Positions 17,420 to 26,156 of a DNA stretch of 64,000 nt are shown here, piece by piece. Origin of the DNA: Armatimonadetes bacterium 55-13 (GTDB taxonomy: Bacteria > Armatimonadota > Fimbriimonadia > Fimbriimonadales > Fimbriimonadaceae); the NCBI GenBank assembly GCA_001898035.1, contig MKRX01000002.1, positions 194,591-258,590 on the forward strand. Direction: 5' to 3'. The notes beneath the pieces were generated by a model, which searched no databases, was not told the DNA's origin, and worked only from the letters and a program-made list of their open reading frames with translations. Within the stretch, counting starts at the first letter, position 1. Every line of letters starts with the position of its first letter. The translations under genes were made by a program, and so were the position numbers.

Positions 17420-18655
17420 ATGCGGAAATCAATCATCCTCATCGGACTCGCCCTCGGCGCCTCGGCACACGGAAGCGTCTATCATGTCGAATCGGCGTTC
17501 CCCACGGACCAGGCTGGCAATGCCATCACCCCGTCCCTCGGGCAACCGTTTTGGATGACTGTCAACTATCGAACCGACCGGTCCACAGCTGGCGCCATGG
17601 TCGTCTCTGCCCCTTGGCTCCGCTTGGCCAGTGCCTCCTTCGCGGTTGGGTATGGCGCCTATCGCGCAACTTACGGACCGATCACACCCCTCTTTGATGG
17701 CTCGTTCCCGGTCCAGGTCTCCATCGGAGACGCCACCACTACGGTGACCGTCACTCCTCGCAGTGCCGACTCCGCCATTGAGTATTACGATCCCATGTCC
17801 TGGCAGGCATCCTTCCGGTCGAACCTTACCTTCCGGGCCGGATCTAAACCCTCCGTCACTTGGCTCGTCCCTCGCCCCGAATCTTTTGGCTTTCAACAAG
17901 TAAACGTCGCCTATTCGCTGCCCAGTTACGCGATCTCGAATAACGTCTACCAACAGAGCAATCCTGATCAGTCCGGTCTTGACTTCTGGGCCACCTCTTC
18001 CGCCGTCCGAATTAATGCAAATCGACTTCGAGCCGCGTCCTTTAGCGACCTCAAGAAGATTCCGAGCGACGTCAAGCCCTACACCAAATCCGAGGCTCTC
18101 ATTGAGTCGGGTGACAAGAACGTGAAGAACTTGGTCGCATCCACCCTGCCGAAGAAATTCGACAAGACGATGACGGTCTACGATGCCGCCCAGGCGCTCT
18201 TCCAAGCCACTGTCGCCCGCCTGACCTACGTGGATAACCCAGGCCGACAACCGAGCGCCGCCTCGGCTCTCCGCTACGGAAACGGCGATTGCGGATTCTT
18301 TGCCTCTGTCTTCGTCGCATCCTGCCGACAGGCCGGTATCCCCGCTCGCCCCATCACCGGATTCCTTGAGGGCCAGAACGAATGGCATGTCTGGGCTGAA
18401 TTCTACGTCCCCAACGCTGGCTGGGTCCCCGTAGATCCCACCTTTGCCGACACCCTGGACCCCAACGGAGACACTCCCCTCTACTTCGGTGTCATCCCCG
18501 ACCTCAATCGTCGAGTCGCCACCTCAATCGGATTTGATCACACCGTCAAGAAGTACAAGGCCCCAATTCTCCAATCCCCCATGGCCTTCACCACCGCCTC
18601 AAAGGTCTCCTCCATCTCCACGACCTGCCGCCTCACCCCTGCCAGCAATAACTGA
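17420..18655 (+). CDS. Secreted transglutaminase-like cysteine protease-fold protein
   Basis: A 411-residue exported protein with signal MRKSIILIGLALGASAHG. The C-terminal half holds a transglutaminase core: Cys291 in GNGDCGFFASVFVASCRQAGIPAR, His323 in NEWHVWAEFYV and Asp339 in GWVPVDPTFAD, the expected Cys-His-Asp triad in the expected order. The N-terminal half is beta-rich (FWMTVNYRTDRSTAG, ATTTVTVTPRSADS). Bacterial members of this clan are mostly peptidases or amide-bond-processing enzymes acting outside the cytoplasm. I place the start at the ATG at 17420; the longer frame begins with TTG at 17402 and would spoil the signal peptide. Confidence 0.85.
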   Translation: MRKSIILIGLALGASAHGSVYHVESAFPTDQAGNAITPSLGQPFWMTVNYRTDRSTAGAMVVSAPWLRLASASFAVGYGAYRATYGPITPLFDGSFPVQVSIGDATTTVTVTPRSADSAIEYYDPMSWQASFRSNLTFRAGSKPSVTWLVPRPESFGFQQVNVAYSLPSYAISNNVYQQSNPDQSGLDFWATSSAVRINANRLRAASFSDLKKIPSDVKPYTKSEALIESGDKNVKNLVASTLPKKFDKTMTVYDAAQALFQATVARLTYVDNPGRQPSAASALRYGNGDCGFFASVFVASCRQAGIPARPITGFLEGQNEWHVWAEFYVPNAGWVPVDPTFADTLDPNGDTPLYFGVIPDLNRRVATSIGFDHTVKKYKAPILQSPMAFTTASKVSSISTTCRLTPASNN

Positions 18656-18675
18656 CGAATAGAAGCCTAGCGCCA

Positions 18676-18715
18676 ATAAGGGGGCCGCTTGCTCTCAAAC
18701 AAGCGGCCCCCTTAT
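18676..18715. terminator. Bidirectional terminator between convergent genes
   Basis: ATAAGGGGGCCGCTTG (18676-18691) and its exact reverse complement (18700-18715) form a 16-bp perfect stem with an 8-nt loop, placed between the transglutaminase stop and the convergent PEP-CTERM gene. Confidence 0.85.
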
Positions 18716-18734
18716 CGACAGGGTCGATCGCCAA

Positions 18735-19373
18735 CTACTTCGTGCGAGTTCTCCGTCGCCGCCAGAGCCCTATGAGGCCGGGAGCTAGGGCAAGACATGA
18801 GGCTGGCTCAGGTGTGACATGAACGTCGCCTGAAACGGCTTCCGTCTGGCCATGATGAACGGAAAGGTCGTTCACTCTAAACCATAGCCACCCATCCACA
18901 GATCCATTATTGAACTGGAAATACTGGTAGTTATTGTCGAAATCGATCGTCACGCCGCCGTCCGGGATGCTAGAAACCTGCCCCGTGATACTCGCCGCAA
19001 GGGTCCCGCCGTTCATGGCTGGCGAGGTGAAGTCCACCTTTAGAGTAAACGTGTTGCCGGTGTAGCTCTGAGGATTGCTCAATAACGTAAACGAACCCCA
19101 GTTGTTAAAATTGTTCGGGGGACCGGAGACGAAAGCATCTTGATCGTTTCCGCCAAAGGCGATAAATCCATCGGTTGTGTCCCCGGAGAAAGTTGCCCGC
19201 TTATATCCCAATCCAAAGATTGAACGAATGTCGTCTCCTGACGCACTAGATGTGAACGCTTGAGCATTAAACGCTCCTTCGGCGGCTCCATTGACCCAAA
19301 CCGTCTGAGCGTGAACTATGGAAACAGAAGCAAACGCCAAACTAACGACAAGTGTTTTCTCCAAGTTTCTCAT
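18735..19373 (-). CDS. PEP-CTERM sorted exported protein
   Basis: A 212-residue protein with a signal peptide (MRNLEKTLVVSLAFASVSIVHA) and a C-terminal sorting tag: TPEPAS, a hydrophobic stretch CLALAPGLIGLW and a basic end RRRRTRTK. This is the PEP-CTERM arrangement recognised by exosortase in EPS-producing bacteria. The middle part is a Gly/Asn-rich beta domain (DFDNNYQYFQFNNGSVDGWLWF) of unknown role. No exosortase gene is in this window. The ATG at 19373 is preceded by GGAGGATT; a TTG 15 bp upstream would lie inside that site. Confidence 0.85.
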   Translation of the reverse strand: MRNLEKTLVVSLAFASVSIVHAQTVWVNGAAEGAFNAQAFTSSASGDDIRSIFGLGYKRATFSGDTTDGFIAFGGNDQDAFVSGPPNNFNNWGSFTLLSNPQSYTGNTFTLKVDFTSPAMNGGTLAASITGQVSSIPDGGVTIDFDNNYQYFQFNNGSVDGWLWFRVNDLSVHHGQTEAVSGDVHVTPEPASCLALAPGLIGLWRRRRTRTK

Positions 19374-19619
19374 CGAGAATCCTCCCAAATCAAAGCGATC
19401 CAGCCAAACTCAGTTGGTTTCTTGGCTCGCGCTTAATAGGTTAGTAGGTGAGGATAAGTGATGGCTGTCGTGGTTAAAACGTCATCCTTTTCGCCGTCAT
19501 CGGAACAGCCCTCCGTTTGCACTGGATGAAAGTCGGTGTCAGCGAAAACTAGGACGCAAAATTGGCGTCTTTTCGCACGTAGAAATACAAGGGAAACTGG
19601 GTAGAGAGCGAGATCCGAA

Positions 19620-20084
19620 ATGAAATTAGCGCAGATTATGAACCAGCCGGTCTTGAGCATTGAACCAGATGTAACGTTGTCGGATGCGATTCGGGTCATG
19701 GAAGAAAGCGGCAGAGGATTTTTGCCCGTGGTCCAAGATGGCTCGGTGGTGGGCGTCGTGACTGGTCGAGACATCGTCACTAAAGGCATAGGTCACGGAA
19801 TGAACCCCGATGAATCTCGGGTGGTGAACGTGATGACTGCTCCTGCTCGAACGGTCTCCTGCGATCTTGAGGCCGAAGACGCCGCCATTCTCATGCGTCT
19901 CCACCGTATCCGCCGCCTCGTCGCCATCGGGCAAAAGGGCGAGCCGGTAGGCGTCATTGCCCTCGCTGATTTGGCTGGGTCCATGGCAAACGAAGAACTC
20001 TCTGAAACCCTCCACCTCTTCGCCGTCCCCGCCGGAACCTACGAAATCCACTCGAAACAAATTCCCGGTCTCTACACAGGCTAA
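19620..20084 (+). CDS. Two-CBS-domain protein
   Basis: A 154-residue protein made of two CBS motifs: CBS1 at about 7-60 (IMNQPVLSIEPDVTLSDAIRVMEESGRGFLPVV...GVVTGRDIVT) and CBS2 at about 72-125 (VMTAPARTVSCDLEAEDAAILM...GVIALADLAGSM). Paired CBS domains bind adenosyl ligands such as AMP or ATP and act as energy or ligand sensors. There is no attached catalytic domain, so it may regulate another protein in trans. A 30-residue tail follows. It is divergent from the PEP-CTERM gene. Confidence 0.9.
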   Translation: MKLAQIMNQPVLSIEPDVTLSDAIRVMEESGRGFLPVVQDGSVVGVVTGRDIVTKGIGHGMNPDESRVVNVMTAPARTVSCDLEAEDAAILMRLHRIRRLVAIGQKGEPVGVIALADLAGSMANEELSETLHLFAVPAGTYEIHSKQIPGLYTG

Positions 20085-20121
20085 CTGCCGATTCGTCCCC
20101 GGAAAGTGAGATTGAAAACGT

Positions 20122-20628
20122 CTATTTGGGCCAGACTCGGATTCGGTCCGAAGTCCGGTGAAGGAGATGGTCTGTCTCATCGTGCACCCGCACCGGAAGG
20201 CTGGTCTCGGCGATGGCAAACGTCTTCCGAAACAGATAGGTCGCGGCGTATCACAAGACTCCATGTGGAGCCAGAGAGATAGGTTGGCTTCGAGAAACTG
20301 CCTGCCCTTCCAGAAGCGACGATCAATCGACAAAGAAGTCGTTCTCCGAAAGAACCGGCTTCCCTCGCTCATCCACAAACCTGACTCTGACATCGCCACA
20401 GGAAAATCTGGTTGAGTCGAATATGAGGGGAAGGGAACGTGTCGGTTAGGGAAAACGACCATCCAAACTAATCCTGATGTCATCGCTCGGAGATGTCGTC
20501 TCGAGGATGATGATCTAGTCGGGTCGAGACATCGCGGGTTGCTTGGAAGCTGATCGCTTCAGATCCTTCATGCCAGCCAAAACTAGCCAAGTTCCCGAAA
20601 GGCCAATCGAAACGCATAAACGAATCAT
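20122..20628 (-). pseudogene. Decayed small exported protein: one frame with four internal stops
   Basis: Read on the minus strand from the ATG at 20628, which follows CGGAGGCGAG, a single uninterrupted frame of 169 codons reaches a TAG at 20122-20124. It contains four internal stops: TAG (20515-20517), TAA (20446-20448), TGA (20323-20325) and TGA (20251-20253). Between them the peptide is protein-like with genome-like codon use: a hydrophobic start MIRLCVSIGLSGTWLVLAGM, then IIILETTSPSDDIRISLDGRF, GDVRVRFVDERGKPVLSEND, SSLLEGQAVSRSQ, and YAATYLFRKTF...RTSDRIRVWPK. Each stop is one C-to-T change from CAG, CAA, CGA or CGA. The family is not recognised. The 37-codon opening segment alone (20515-20628) could still be translated. 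Confidence 0.55.
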
Positions 20629-20821
20629 CTCGCCTCCGTTGCGTCTCCAGCCAGGACAATCACCAACGCGAAACGATCACCTGATTCCCAAGGCTCAACG
20701 CCCAACGCCTAACCCACCCGAAAAAACCTCCCCTAACACCCGCAAAAATTCGTGTTACTCTGGAGATAGGACTTAGTAAGGATTCCTAAGTCCAGGTTCT
20801 TTCAAAGGAGAAGTACGACCG
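20629..20821. promoter_or_regulatory. Gap between pseudogene and prepilin gene
   Basis: It must hold the prepilin promoter. AAGGAG lies about 12 bp before the prepilin ATG. A degenerate CCTAAC-type string occurs around 20705-20740. No hairpin or operator stands out. Confidence 0.35.
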
Positions 20822-21625
20822 ATGCGAAAACATGCTTTTACGCTCATCGAGTTGTTGGTGGTCATCGCGATCATTGCGATCCTTGCCGCCATCCTGTTCC
20901 CCGTGTTTGCCCAGGCGAAGCGAGCCGCCAAAGACTCCGCCGCCTTGTCTAACCTCAAACAAACCGCAACTGCGCTCAATATCTACACCGCAGATTACGA
21001 CGACATGATCATCCTCTGGGAGACGAACGACCCGTGGTATGCGTGGCCGATTCTCATCCAGCCGTACATGAAAAACACGCAACTCGTGTTCGACCCTTCA
21101 CGTCCCATCACCGTCGCCATCGGGCCCCAGCCATGGACGTCCAGTCCCAACATCAACTGGGGATGGCAGACCCACATGGCCATCAATCGATATGGATTCG
21201 CCACAACCACCGGTTGGCACCAGCGATCCATGACCAGTCTGGAATACATGAACGAGCGAATCGCCTTCGCTTTTACAGAAGTGCAGCATTCCTCGTTGCA
21301 GCTATCTCAGCATTGGTTCGATGCCCAAAGGTCAGCTTGTCCTGCCATCACGCAGACGGCCAACAACTGGGGAGAAGGTCAATACAATCCCATCGCGAAA
21401 GAAGCCGTCAAGTACCACGGAGAAGGACTCATCGCCTCCTTTGCCGACTCGCACGCGCGTAAATACAACTACAAGAAGTGGACAAAGGCAAACGCCACCT
21501 TCGGAGACTCCGCCACATGTGAAATAACCAACTTCTACGGTCCTGACGGAAACTACGACACCGCCGACGACAACGACACCGACCTCACTCGTTTCTGGGG
21601 CAGATGGTGGTCTACAGGCTACTAG
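20822..21625 (+). CDS. Type II secretion/type IV prepilin-like protein (DUF1559-type)
   Basis: A 267-residue pseudopilin-like protein. The start MRKHA is followed by [20 protein letters not shown] and [22 protein letters not shown], the prepilin cleavage and methylation site and helix; Phe would be the new N-terminus and Glu the +5 residue. The C-terminal part has [20 protein letters not shown], a variant of the H-x9-DG motif found in the large DUF1559 prepilin families of Planctomycetes and Armatimonadetes. It is processed by a prepilin peptidase not present here. Typical genomes have dozens of these; individual roles are unknown. A remnant of another copy lies at 35725. Confidence 0.93.
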   Translation: MRKHAFTLIELLVVIAIIAILAAILFPVFAQAKRAAKDSAALSNLKQTATALNIYTADYDDMIILWETNDPWYAWPILIQPYMKNTQLVFDPSRPITVAIGPQPWTSSPNINWGWQTHMAINRYGFATTTGWHQRSMTSLEYMNERIAFAFTEVQHSSLQLSQHWFDAQRSACPAITQTANNWGEGQYNPIAKEAVKYHGEGLIASFADSHARKYNYKKWTKANATFGDSATCEITNFYGPDGNYDTADDNDTDLTRFWGRWWSTGY

Positions 21626-21643
21626 GGGGCCGAGCCATACTCA

Positions 21644-21838
21644 ATGAAAAGCGATCTTCCGAAACCTCTTATCCTTGGTGTAGTGGCGCTCGCCGTCGTC
21701 GCGGTTGGCCTACTCTTTTGGCAATTCACCAAGCCTCCGGAGCCCGATGTCAAACTGCCCGACGCGAGCAATTTGACCAGGGACCAAATTGCCAAGATGA
21801 AAGAAACGGACCACGCCCCTGACGGCGGTCGACGATAA
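21644..21838 (+). CDS. Small single-pass membrane protein
   Basis: A 64-residue protein with one membrane helix (PLILGVVALAVVAVGLLFWQF) after a short basic start, then a polar tail (LTRDQIAKMKETDHAPDGG). It lies 18 bp after the prepilin stop and so probably shares its transcript; small proteins with this tail commonly follow prepilin genes in this phylum. Function unknown. A stable hairpin follows directly. Confidence 0.65.
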   Translation: MKSDLPKPLILGVVALAVVAVGLLFWQFTKPPEPDVKLPDASNLTRDQIAKMKETDHAPDGGRR

Positions 21839-21841
21839 CAA

Positions 21842-21873
21842 GAAACGTAAGGTCAACGGAGCCCTTGCGTTTC
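21842..21873 (+). terminator. Terminator-like hairpin after prepilin operon
   Basis: GAAACGTAAGG (21842-21852) pairs with CCTTGCGTTTC (21863-21873) over 11 positions with one wobble. No long T run follows, so the terminator role is likely but not certain. Confidence 0.55.
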
Positions 21874-21901
21874 ACCAACCGCCCTCTACAAACTACTTTT
21901 C

Positions 21902-22711
21902 ATGACCCGACCACTCATCATCGGCATCGCCGGAGGATCAGGTTGTGGAAAGACCCACCTTGCTCGCCAAATCGCTGAGGAAGCTGGAGACGGCTACGTG
22001 TCTGTACTCAGCATGGACCAATACTTTCTAACCGAGCACGAGGGCCCTCCTGATCAAATCAATTTCGATCATCCGTCTCATCTCGACTTCGACCGCATGA
22101 TTCGGGAAGTCAATGAACTCAAGCAAGGCAAGTCCGTAGTCACCCCCGCCTACGACTTCACAACGATGCTGAGACTCCCGCAAGGTATTACAATCACCCC
22201 AAATCGAGTCGTAATCCTAGAAGGACTCTTTGTTCTCGCCGAACCCCTTGTCAGCCTCTGCGACCTCACCTGTTTCCTAGATGTCGCCACAGACGAACGC
22301 CTCCTTGGCCGAATCCTCCGTGACACCCGAGAGAGAAACGCTACCATCGAACAAGTCGTCGATCGTTATCAAAGATTCGTCCGCCCCAGCTACCAGATCT
22401 TCGTCAAGCCGACGATGCAGAATGCCGACGTCGTCGTTGACTTCACCCACCGACGTTCCTTCTTCACGCAACTCTTGATTCACTTCATTCGGGATAGCGT
22501 CCAAGATCTCATCGATCCCGAAGCATTCATCGCCACCCTAAAGAGGGAGTCTTATGCTATCGGCGCAAACATGGAACGCGGCTACATGCCATTGGCGGTG
22601 AACATCCTAGACCTCGCCAAAGCCTATCCAGAGATCACCAACCCCATGCCATCCCCCGCGCTGACCGCTTTTCAACGCGGACGCGTCCCTAAAACCGGAA
22701 AGTCGAACTAA
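21902..22711 (+). CDS. udk: Uridine kinase family P-loop kinase
   Basis: A 269-residue cytoplasmic kinase of the uridine kinase/phosphoribulokinase family. The Walker A loop GGSGCGKT spans residues 11-18. SMDQYFL, NFDHPSHLDFDRM and TPAYDF give the uridine-kinase-like substrate site, and a lid/Arg region RILRDTRERNATIEQVVDRYQRFVRPSYQIFVKPTMQNADVVV is well conserved. Uridine kinases make UMP from uridine and ATP. The protein is about 55 residues longer than E. coli Udk because of a C-terminal extension, so another nucleoside or sugar substrate is possible. Confidence 0.85.
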   Translation: MTRPLIIGIAGGSGCGKTHLARQIAEEAGDGYVSVLSMDQYFLTEHEGPPDQINFDHPSHLDFDRMIREVNELKQGKSVVTPAYDFTTMLRLPQGITITPNRVVILEGLFVLAEPLVSLCDLTCFLDVATDERLLGRILRDTRERNATIEQVVDRYQRFVRPSYQIFVKPTMQNADVVVDFTHRRSFFTQLLIHFIRDSVQDLIDPEAFIATLKRESYAIGANMERGYMPLAVNILDLAKAYPEITNPMPSPALTAFQRGRVPKTGKSN

Positions 22712-22725
22712 AATTAAGAACGCAA

Positions 22726-23178
22726 ATGACCTCAATCCTAACCTCAGCCGAGATCGATCGCTTCCTTTCACAACAACGCTTCGGTCGCCTGGGGGTCCAT
22801 GCCGATGGACGCACCTACGTCGTGCCCATCAGCTTCGTCGTAACGGCCGAGAATCGCCTGATCGGTCAAACCAAAGCTGGCATGAAAGTTGACATGATGC
22901 GCGCCAACCCCGAAGTCTGCATCGAAACCGACGAGATCAAAGGCATCGCCGATTGGACAAGTGTCATCGTTTGGGGAACATACAAAGAGCTCAAAGGCGC
23001 CGAAGCCAATGCGGCCATGGGCGCACTGATCGACCACCTGGCGCCGCTTGTCGAAGAAACCGGTGGCGGACGTAGCCCCCGAGATGTGACTCCTCGAGAA
23101 CCTGAAGGCGGTCCTCAAGTAGACATCGTCTATGAAGTCCTCATTACGGAAAAAACCGGTCGCTCGGAACGTCCCTAA
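22726..23178 (+). CDS. Pyridoxamine 5'-phosphate oxidase-like FMN-binding protein
   Basis: A 150-residue split-barrel flavin protein of the pyridoxamine 5'-phosphate oxidase superfamily, NimA-like branch. The barrel strands are seen as FGRLGVHADGRTYVVPISFVV, LIGQTKAGMKVDMMRANPEVCIETDEI and WTSVIVWGTYKEL. These proteins bind FMN or F420/heme as dimers and reduce various substrates; the exact one is unknown. The gene starts 14 bp after udk. Its stop overlaps that of the convergent response regulator by about 3 bp. Confidence 0.85.
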   Translation: MTSILTSAEIDRFLSQQRFGRLGVHADGRTYVVPISFVVTAENRLIGQTKAGMKVDMMRANPEVCIETDEIKGIADWTSVIVWGTYKELKGAEANAAMGALIDHLAPLVEETGGGRSPRDVTPREPEGGPQVDIVYEVLITEKTGRSERP

Positions 23179-23627
23179 CTCCGGGTTGCCTGGGCCAAGG
23201 GCGGAGGTTCATTCGTCATGACCCAGTAGATTCCTAGTCGGGCCACGGTCTCAACAAATTCTCCAAACGCCAAGGGCTTTCTTACAAAACTGTTCGCCCC
23301 ATCCAGATAACTCGTCAATCGATCCTGGTCGTCATCGGACGAAGTCAAAATCGCCACCGGTAAGAGTTGAGTCTTGGGATTTGCCCGCAATCGCCGCAAC
23401 ACCTCCAGGCCCGAGATTCTTGGCAAACTGATATCCAGCAGCACCACCGTCGGCAAATCCTGATTCTTCCGATCCGCAAACTCACCCTCCTGGAAGAGAT
23501 AATCCAAGGCCTGCTGCCCGTCCCGAACCACATCCACCTGGTTGGCCAAATTGACTTTTCTCAATGCACGCAAGATCAGCATCTCGTCTTGCTCATTGTC
23601 CTCGACTAACAGAATCGTCTGATTCAT
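23175..23627 (-). CDS. Response regulator, receiver domain only (Rcp1-like)
   Basis: A 150-residue stand-alone receiver. The key residues are present: acidic Asp10 region (LLVEDNEQD), phospho-acceptor Asp65 (LLDISLP), Thr95/Ser96 (ILTSS) and Lys117 (VRKPLA). There is no output domain, as in Rcp1 partners of phytochrome-type kinases. It is encoded 3 bp downstream of a PAS histidine kinase, so it almost surely takes phosphate from it. It likely acts by protein contact in the cytoplasm. Its stop meets the stop of the FMN-barrel gene. Confidence 0.95.
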   Translation of the reverse strand: MNQTILLVEDNEQDEMLILRALRKVNLANQVDVVRDGQQALDYLFQEGEFADRKNQDLPTVVLLDISLPRISGLEVLRRLRANPKTQLLPVAILTSSDDDQDRLTSYLDGANSFVRKPLAFGEFVETVARLGIYWVMTNEPPPLAQATRS

Positions 23628-23630
23628 CCC

Positions 23631-26012
23631 TTAATCCCCTGCCTCCAAAGTAAACGAAAACTGAGCCCCTTTTCCCGGCTCTCCATGTGCGATGAGTTGG
23701 CCCCCATGCCGCCGAACGATCCGTTCCACCGTCGCCAATCCAATCCCAATCCCCACAAACTCATCCTGCCGATGCAAGCGCTGAAATGGCTTGAAAAGCC
23801 GATCCGTATGCGCCATGTCGAACCCCGCGCCATTGTCTGCCACCACAAAGTGGCAAGTGTCCCCGAGCTTCTCGCTATACACCCGAATCCTCGCGCCTTC
23901 CATGTGACTCGTATATTTCCAAGCGTTCCCCATGAGATTGCGCAAAACGGTCGCGATCATGCGCGCGTCACCCACCGCAGACATCCCGCTCTGAATCTCC
24001 CAGTTCACGCCCCTCTCATCGTTGCCCCGGACCACTTCATCCCGTATCTCCAGCGCCAGCGCGGAGACATCCACCAGTTCCCGCTTCACCGCCCCCTGCG
24101 TACTCCGAGATAAAGTCAACAGACCGTCGATCAACTCACCCATCTTGACGCTCGCCTTGGATATCTCACGCAGATAGCGTCGAGTCTCGGAGTCCAATCG
24201 ATCGTCCAAGTCCTCTTCCAAAGCCAAGCTGAACCCGCTCATTGCGCGCAAAGGAGCCCGCAGGTCATGCGCCACCGCGTAAGTAAAGGCTTCTAGCTCA
24301 TGGTTGGCCGCCTGCAGAGCCGCCTCCGTCTGTTTCAAATCCGTGATGTCATGAACGATCGAATAGAAACCCCGCACCTCCCCTTCATGAACATCGGGAA
24401 TGTGATAAACCTGACAATGGCGAGACTGCCCATCTGGTCGGAGCACCACGCGTTGAAAAATCTGCGCCTCTCCCGCCAGTGCCGAATCGATCAAATGGCG
24501 AGACTTGGCCAACCTTTCCTCCGGCACCAACTCAGACATCGCCCGCCCTTCTAGCGACCCATCTTCCACGCCAAACCACTGCAAATGCGCCCGGTTGGCA
24601 AACCGATTCCGCAGGTCGGCGTCCCAGTAACTCACCATCAGCGGAATGCTGTCCAATATCTGCTGCATATGCCGACGCGCCGCTTCGGATTCTGCCGTCC
24701 GATCAGAGACCTGCTGCTCCAAGTTCGTATTAAGCTGTTGAAGCAAGAGCTCGGCCTCTTTCTGCGCCGTAATGTCCTGGATCGCCCCTCCCACGCTCAC
24801 CACCTGGCCGTTCTGCATCACCGGAATCCCCTGGGTTCGAACCCACTTCTTCTGACCGGTCGCCGTGGTCATCTCCACCTCAAGATCGTAGGGAAGACCC
24901 TCCTCCACCGCCAACTGAACCGCCTTCGAAATCTTCTCGAGATGCTCGCCTTGATAGAAGCTGAGGCCCATTTCCACCGTAGACTCGTCCGAGGGATCAA
25001 GGTCGTGAATCCGCGCCACCTCGTCCGTCCAAGATCCTTTCCCGGTTCGTGCGTCAAATTGCCACCCGCCCACCTTGGCATGGCGACTCATCACATCGAA
25101 CAACGCCTGAGAATGCTTCCGCTCGGTAATGTCCGCCACGTTGCAAACCACAAACCCCGTCTCTGGATCCAATCCCGGCAGCGTCATGGAGAACAGAACG
25201 TGAATCGGCTCGCCGTCCACTCGGTTCAGTTGGGTCTCACCCTGAAAGACCCTCTCCCCCCGCGCCGCCGCTAAGATCGCCGCCAAAAACTTCCGCCGGA
25301 CGTCCTCTGGCGCCAGCACCGTGGGAAGGGAGGCGAATAACTCTTCCTTCGAACTCGCGCCTAACATACACGCCGTCCGCTCATTGGCGTCCAAGATCGC
25401 AAACCGCGAAAACAACTCGGTCACCGCTTGCGGATTCTCCTCAAAATGCCGATCCAAATCGCAAACGCCCTGTGCCATCAGGGCCCGTATCGAGGCCATG
25501 ACCGCCGACCAATCCTGAAGAAAAATCCCATGAGGCGAGGTCGAATAGATATCCGCGAACCGCTGCTCGCTATGACGAAGCGCCTCTCGTAACGAATGTG
25601 TTTCGTGAGTTTCCGTCGCGCAGGCCAGCCACCTCCCCCCACCCTCCATCGCCTGGGCCCGGACCTCGTGCCACTCAAATCCACCTGCCCGATTCCGTAA
25701 CCGCAGATCGATCCGCAACGCCTGGCCCGCGCGAGCCGCAAACGCCAAAGCCTGTGCTGCCCCTTCCCGGTCCTCCGGATGCAAAAAATCCGTCCAAGAA
25801 CAAACTGATCGACCTAAAAAGTCGTGCAACCGCCCACCGGCTTCCACCATCTGCCCCGAAGGAGAAAACACCCAAGCTAAGTAGGGAAGGGAATCCAGCA
25901 ACGCCCGGTTGCTAAACGACTCGTAGGAAGGCGTCGCCGTACTCATCTGTACCGCCGCTCGCTGATGGACCTGGGATGAAGTTTTTTCACGCGGATGGCT
26001 GCGTCTCGACAT
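23631..26012 (-). CDS. Multi-PAS sensor histidine kinase
   Basis: A 793-residue soluble sensor kinase with no membrane helix. About four PAS domains occupy residues 30-570; the clearest are near FEWHEVRAQAMEGGGRW, FVVCNVADITERKHSQ, VVSVGGAIQDITAQKEAE and GFYSIVHDITDLKQTE. The HisKA domain holds His582 in AVAHDLRAPLRAM, and the ATPase domain has the N box RNLMGNAWKYTS (about 691-702) and the G box ADNGAGFD (about 725-732). This is the bacteriophytochrome-kinase type of transmitter, without a visible GAF/PHY chromophore domain. The signal is unknown. The start is either 26012 or Met23 at 25946. The partner receiver follows 3 bp after. Confidence 0.93.
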   Translation of the reverse strand: MSRRSHPREKTSSQVHQRAAVQMSTATPSYESFSNRALLDSLPYLAWVFSPSGQMVEAGGRLHDFLGRSVCSWTDFLHPEDREGAAQALAFAARAGQALRIDLRLRNRAGGFEWHEVRAQAMEGGGRWLACATETHETHSLREALRHSEQRFADIYSTSPHGIFLQDWSAVMASIRALMAQGVCDLDRHFEENPQAVTELFSRFAILDANERTACMLGASSKEELFASLPTVLAPEDVRRKFLAAILAAARGERVFQGETQLNRVDGEPIHVLFSMTLPGLDPETGFVVCNVADITERKHSQALFDVMSRHAKVGGWQFDARTGKGSWTDEVARIHDLDPSDESTVEMGLSFYQGEHLEKISKAVQLAVEEGLPYDLEVEMTTATGQKKWVRTQGIPVMQNGQVVSVGGAIQDITAQKEAELLLQQLNTNLEQQVSDRTAESEAARRHMQQILDSIPLMVSYWDADLRNRFANRAHLQWFGVEDGSLEGRAMSELVPEERLAKSRHLIDSALAGEAQIFQRVVLRPDGQSRHCQVYHIPDVHEGEVRGFYSIVHDITDLKQTEAALQAANHELEAFTYAVAHDLRAPLRAMSGFSLALEEDLDDRLDSETRRYLREISKASVKMGELIDGLLTLSRSTQGAVKRELVDVSALALEIRDEVVRGNDERGVNWEIQSGMSAVGDARMIATVLRNLMGNAWKYTSHMEGARIRVYSEKLGDTCHFVVADNGAGFDMAHTDRLFKPFQRLHRQDEFVGIGIGLATVERIVRRHGGQLIAHGEPGKGAQFSFTLEAGD

Positions 26013-26156
26013 CGATGTTCTCTAATCTCGCCACTCCCCCAAACGGCACAGCTTTACTCTACATTACCTTCGTGCCAGACTCGCCCAAACTTGGACGGAT
26101 ACACCACTTATTGGCATGAATGACGAGAAAAGTGCGGGTCTAAGCGCAAAAAAGTG

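Noticed and set aside
20158..20415. Plus-strand 85-codon frame and minus-strand 285-codon frame across 19626-20483
   Set aside because: The minus-strand 285-codon frame runs antisense through the CBS gene; the real coding signal here is the interrupted frame reported as a pseudogene.
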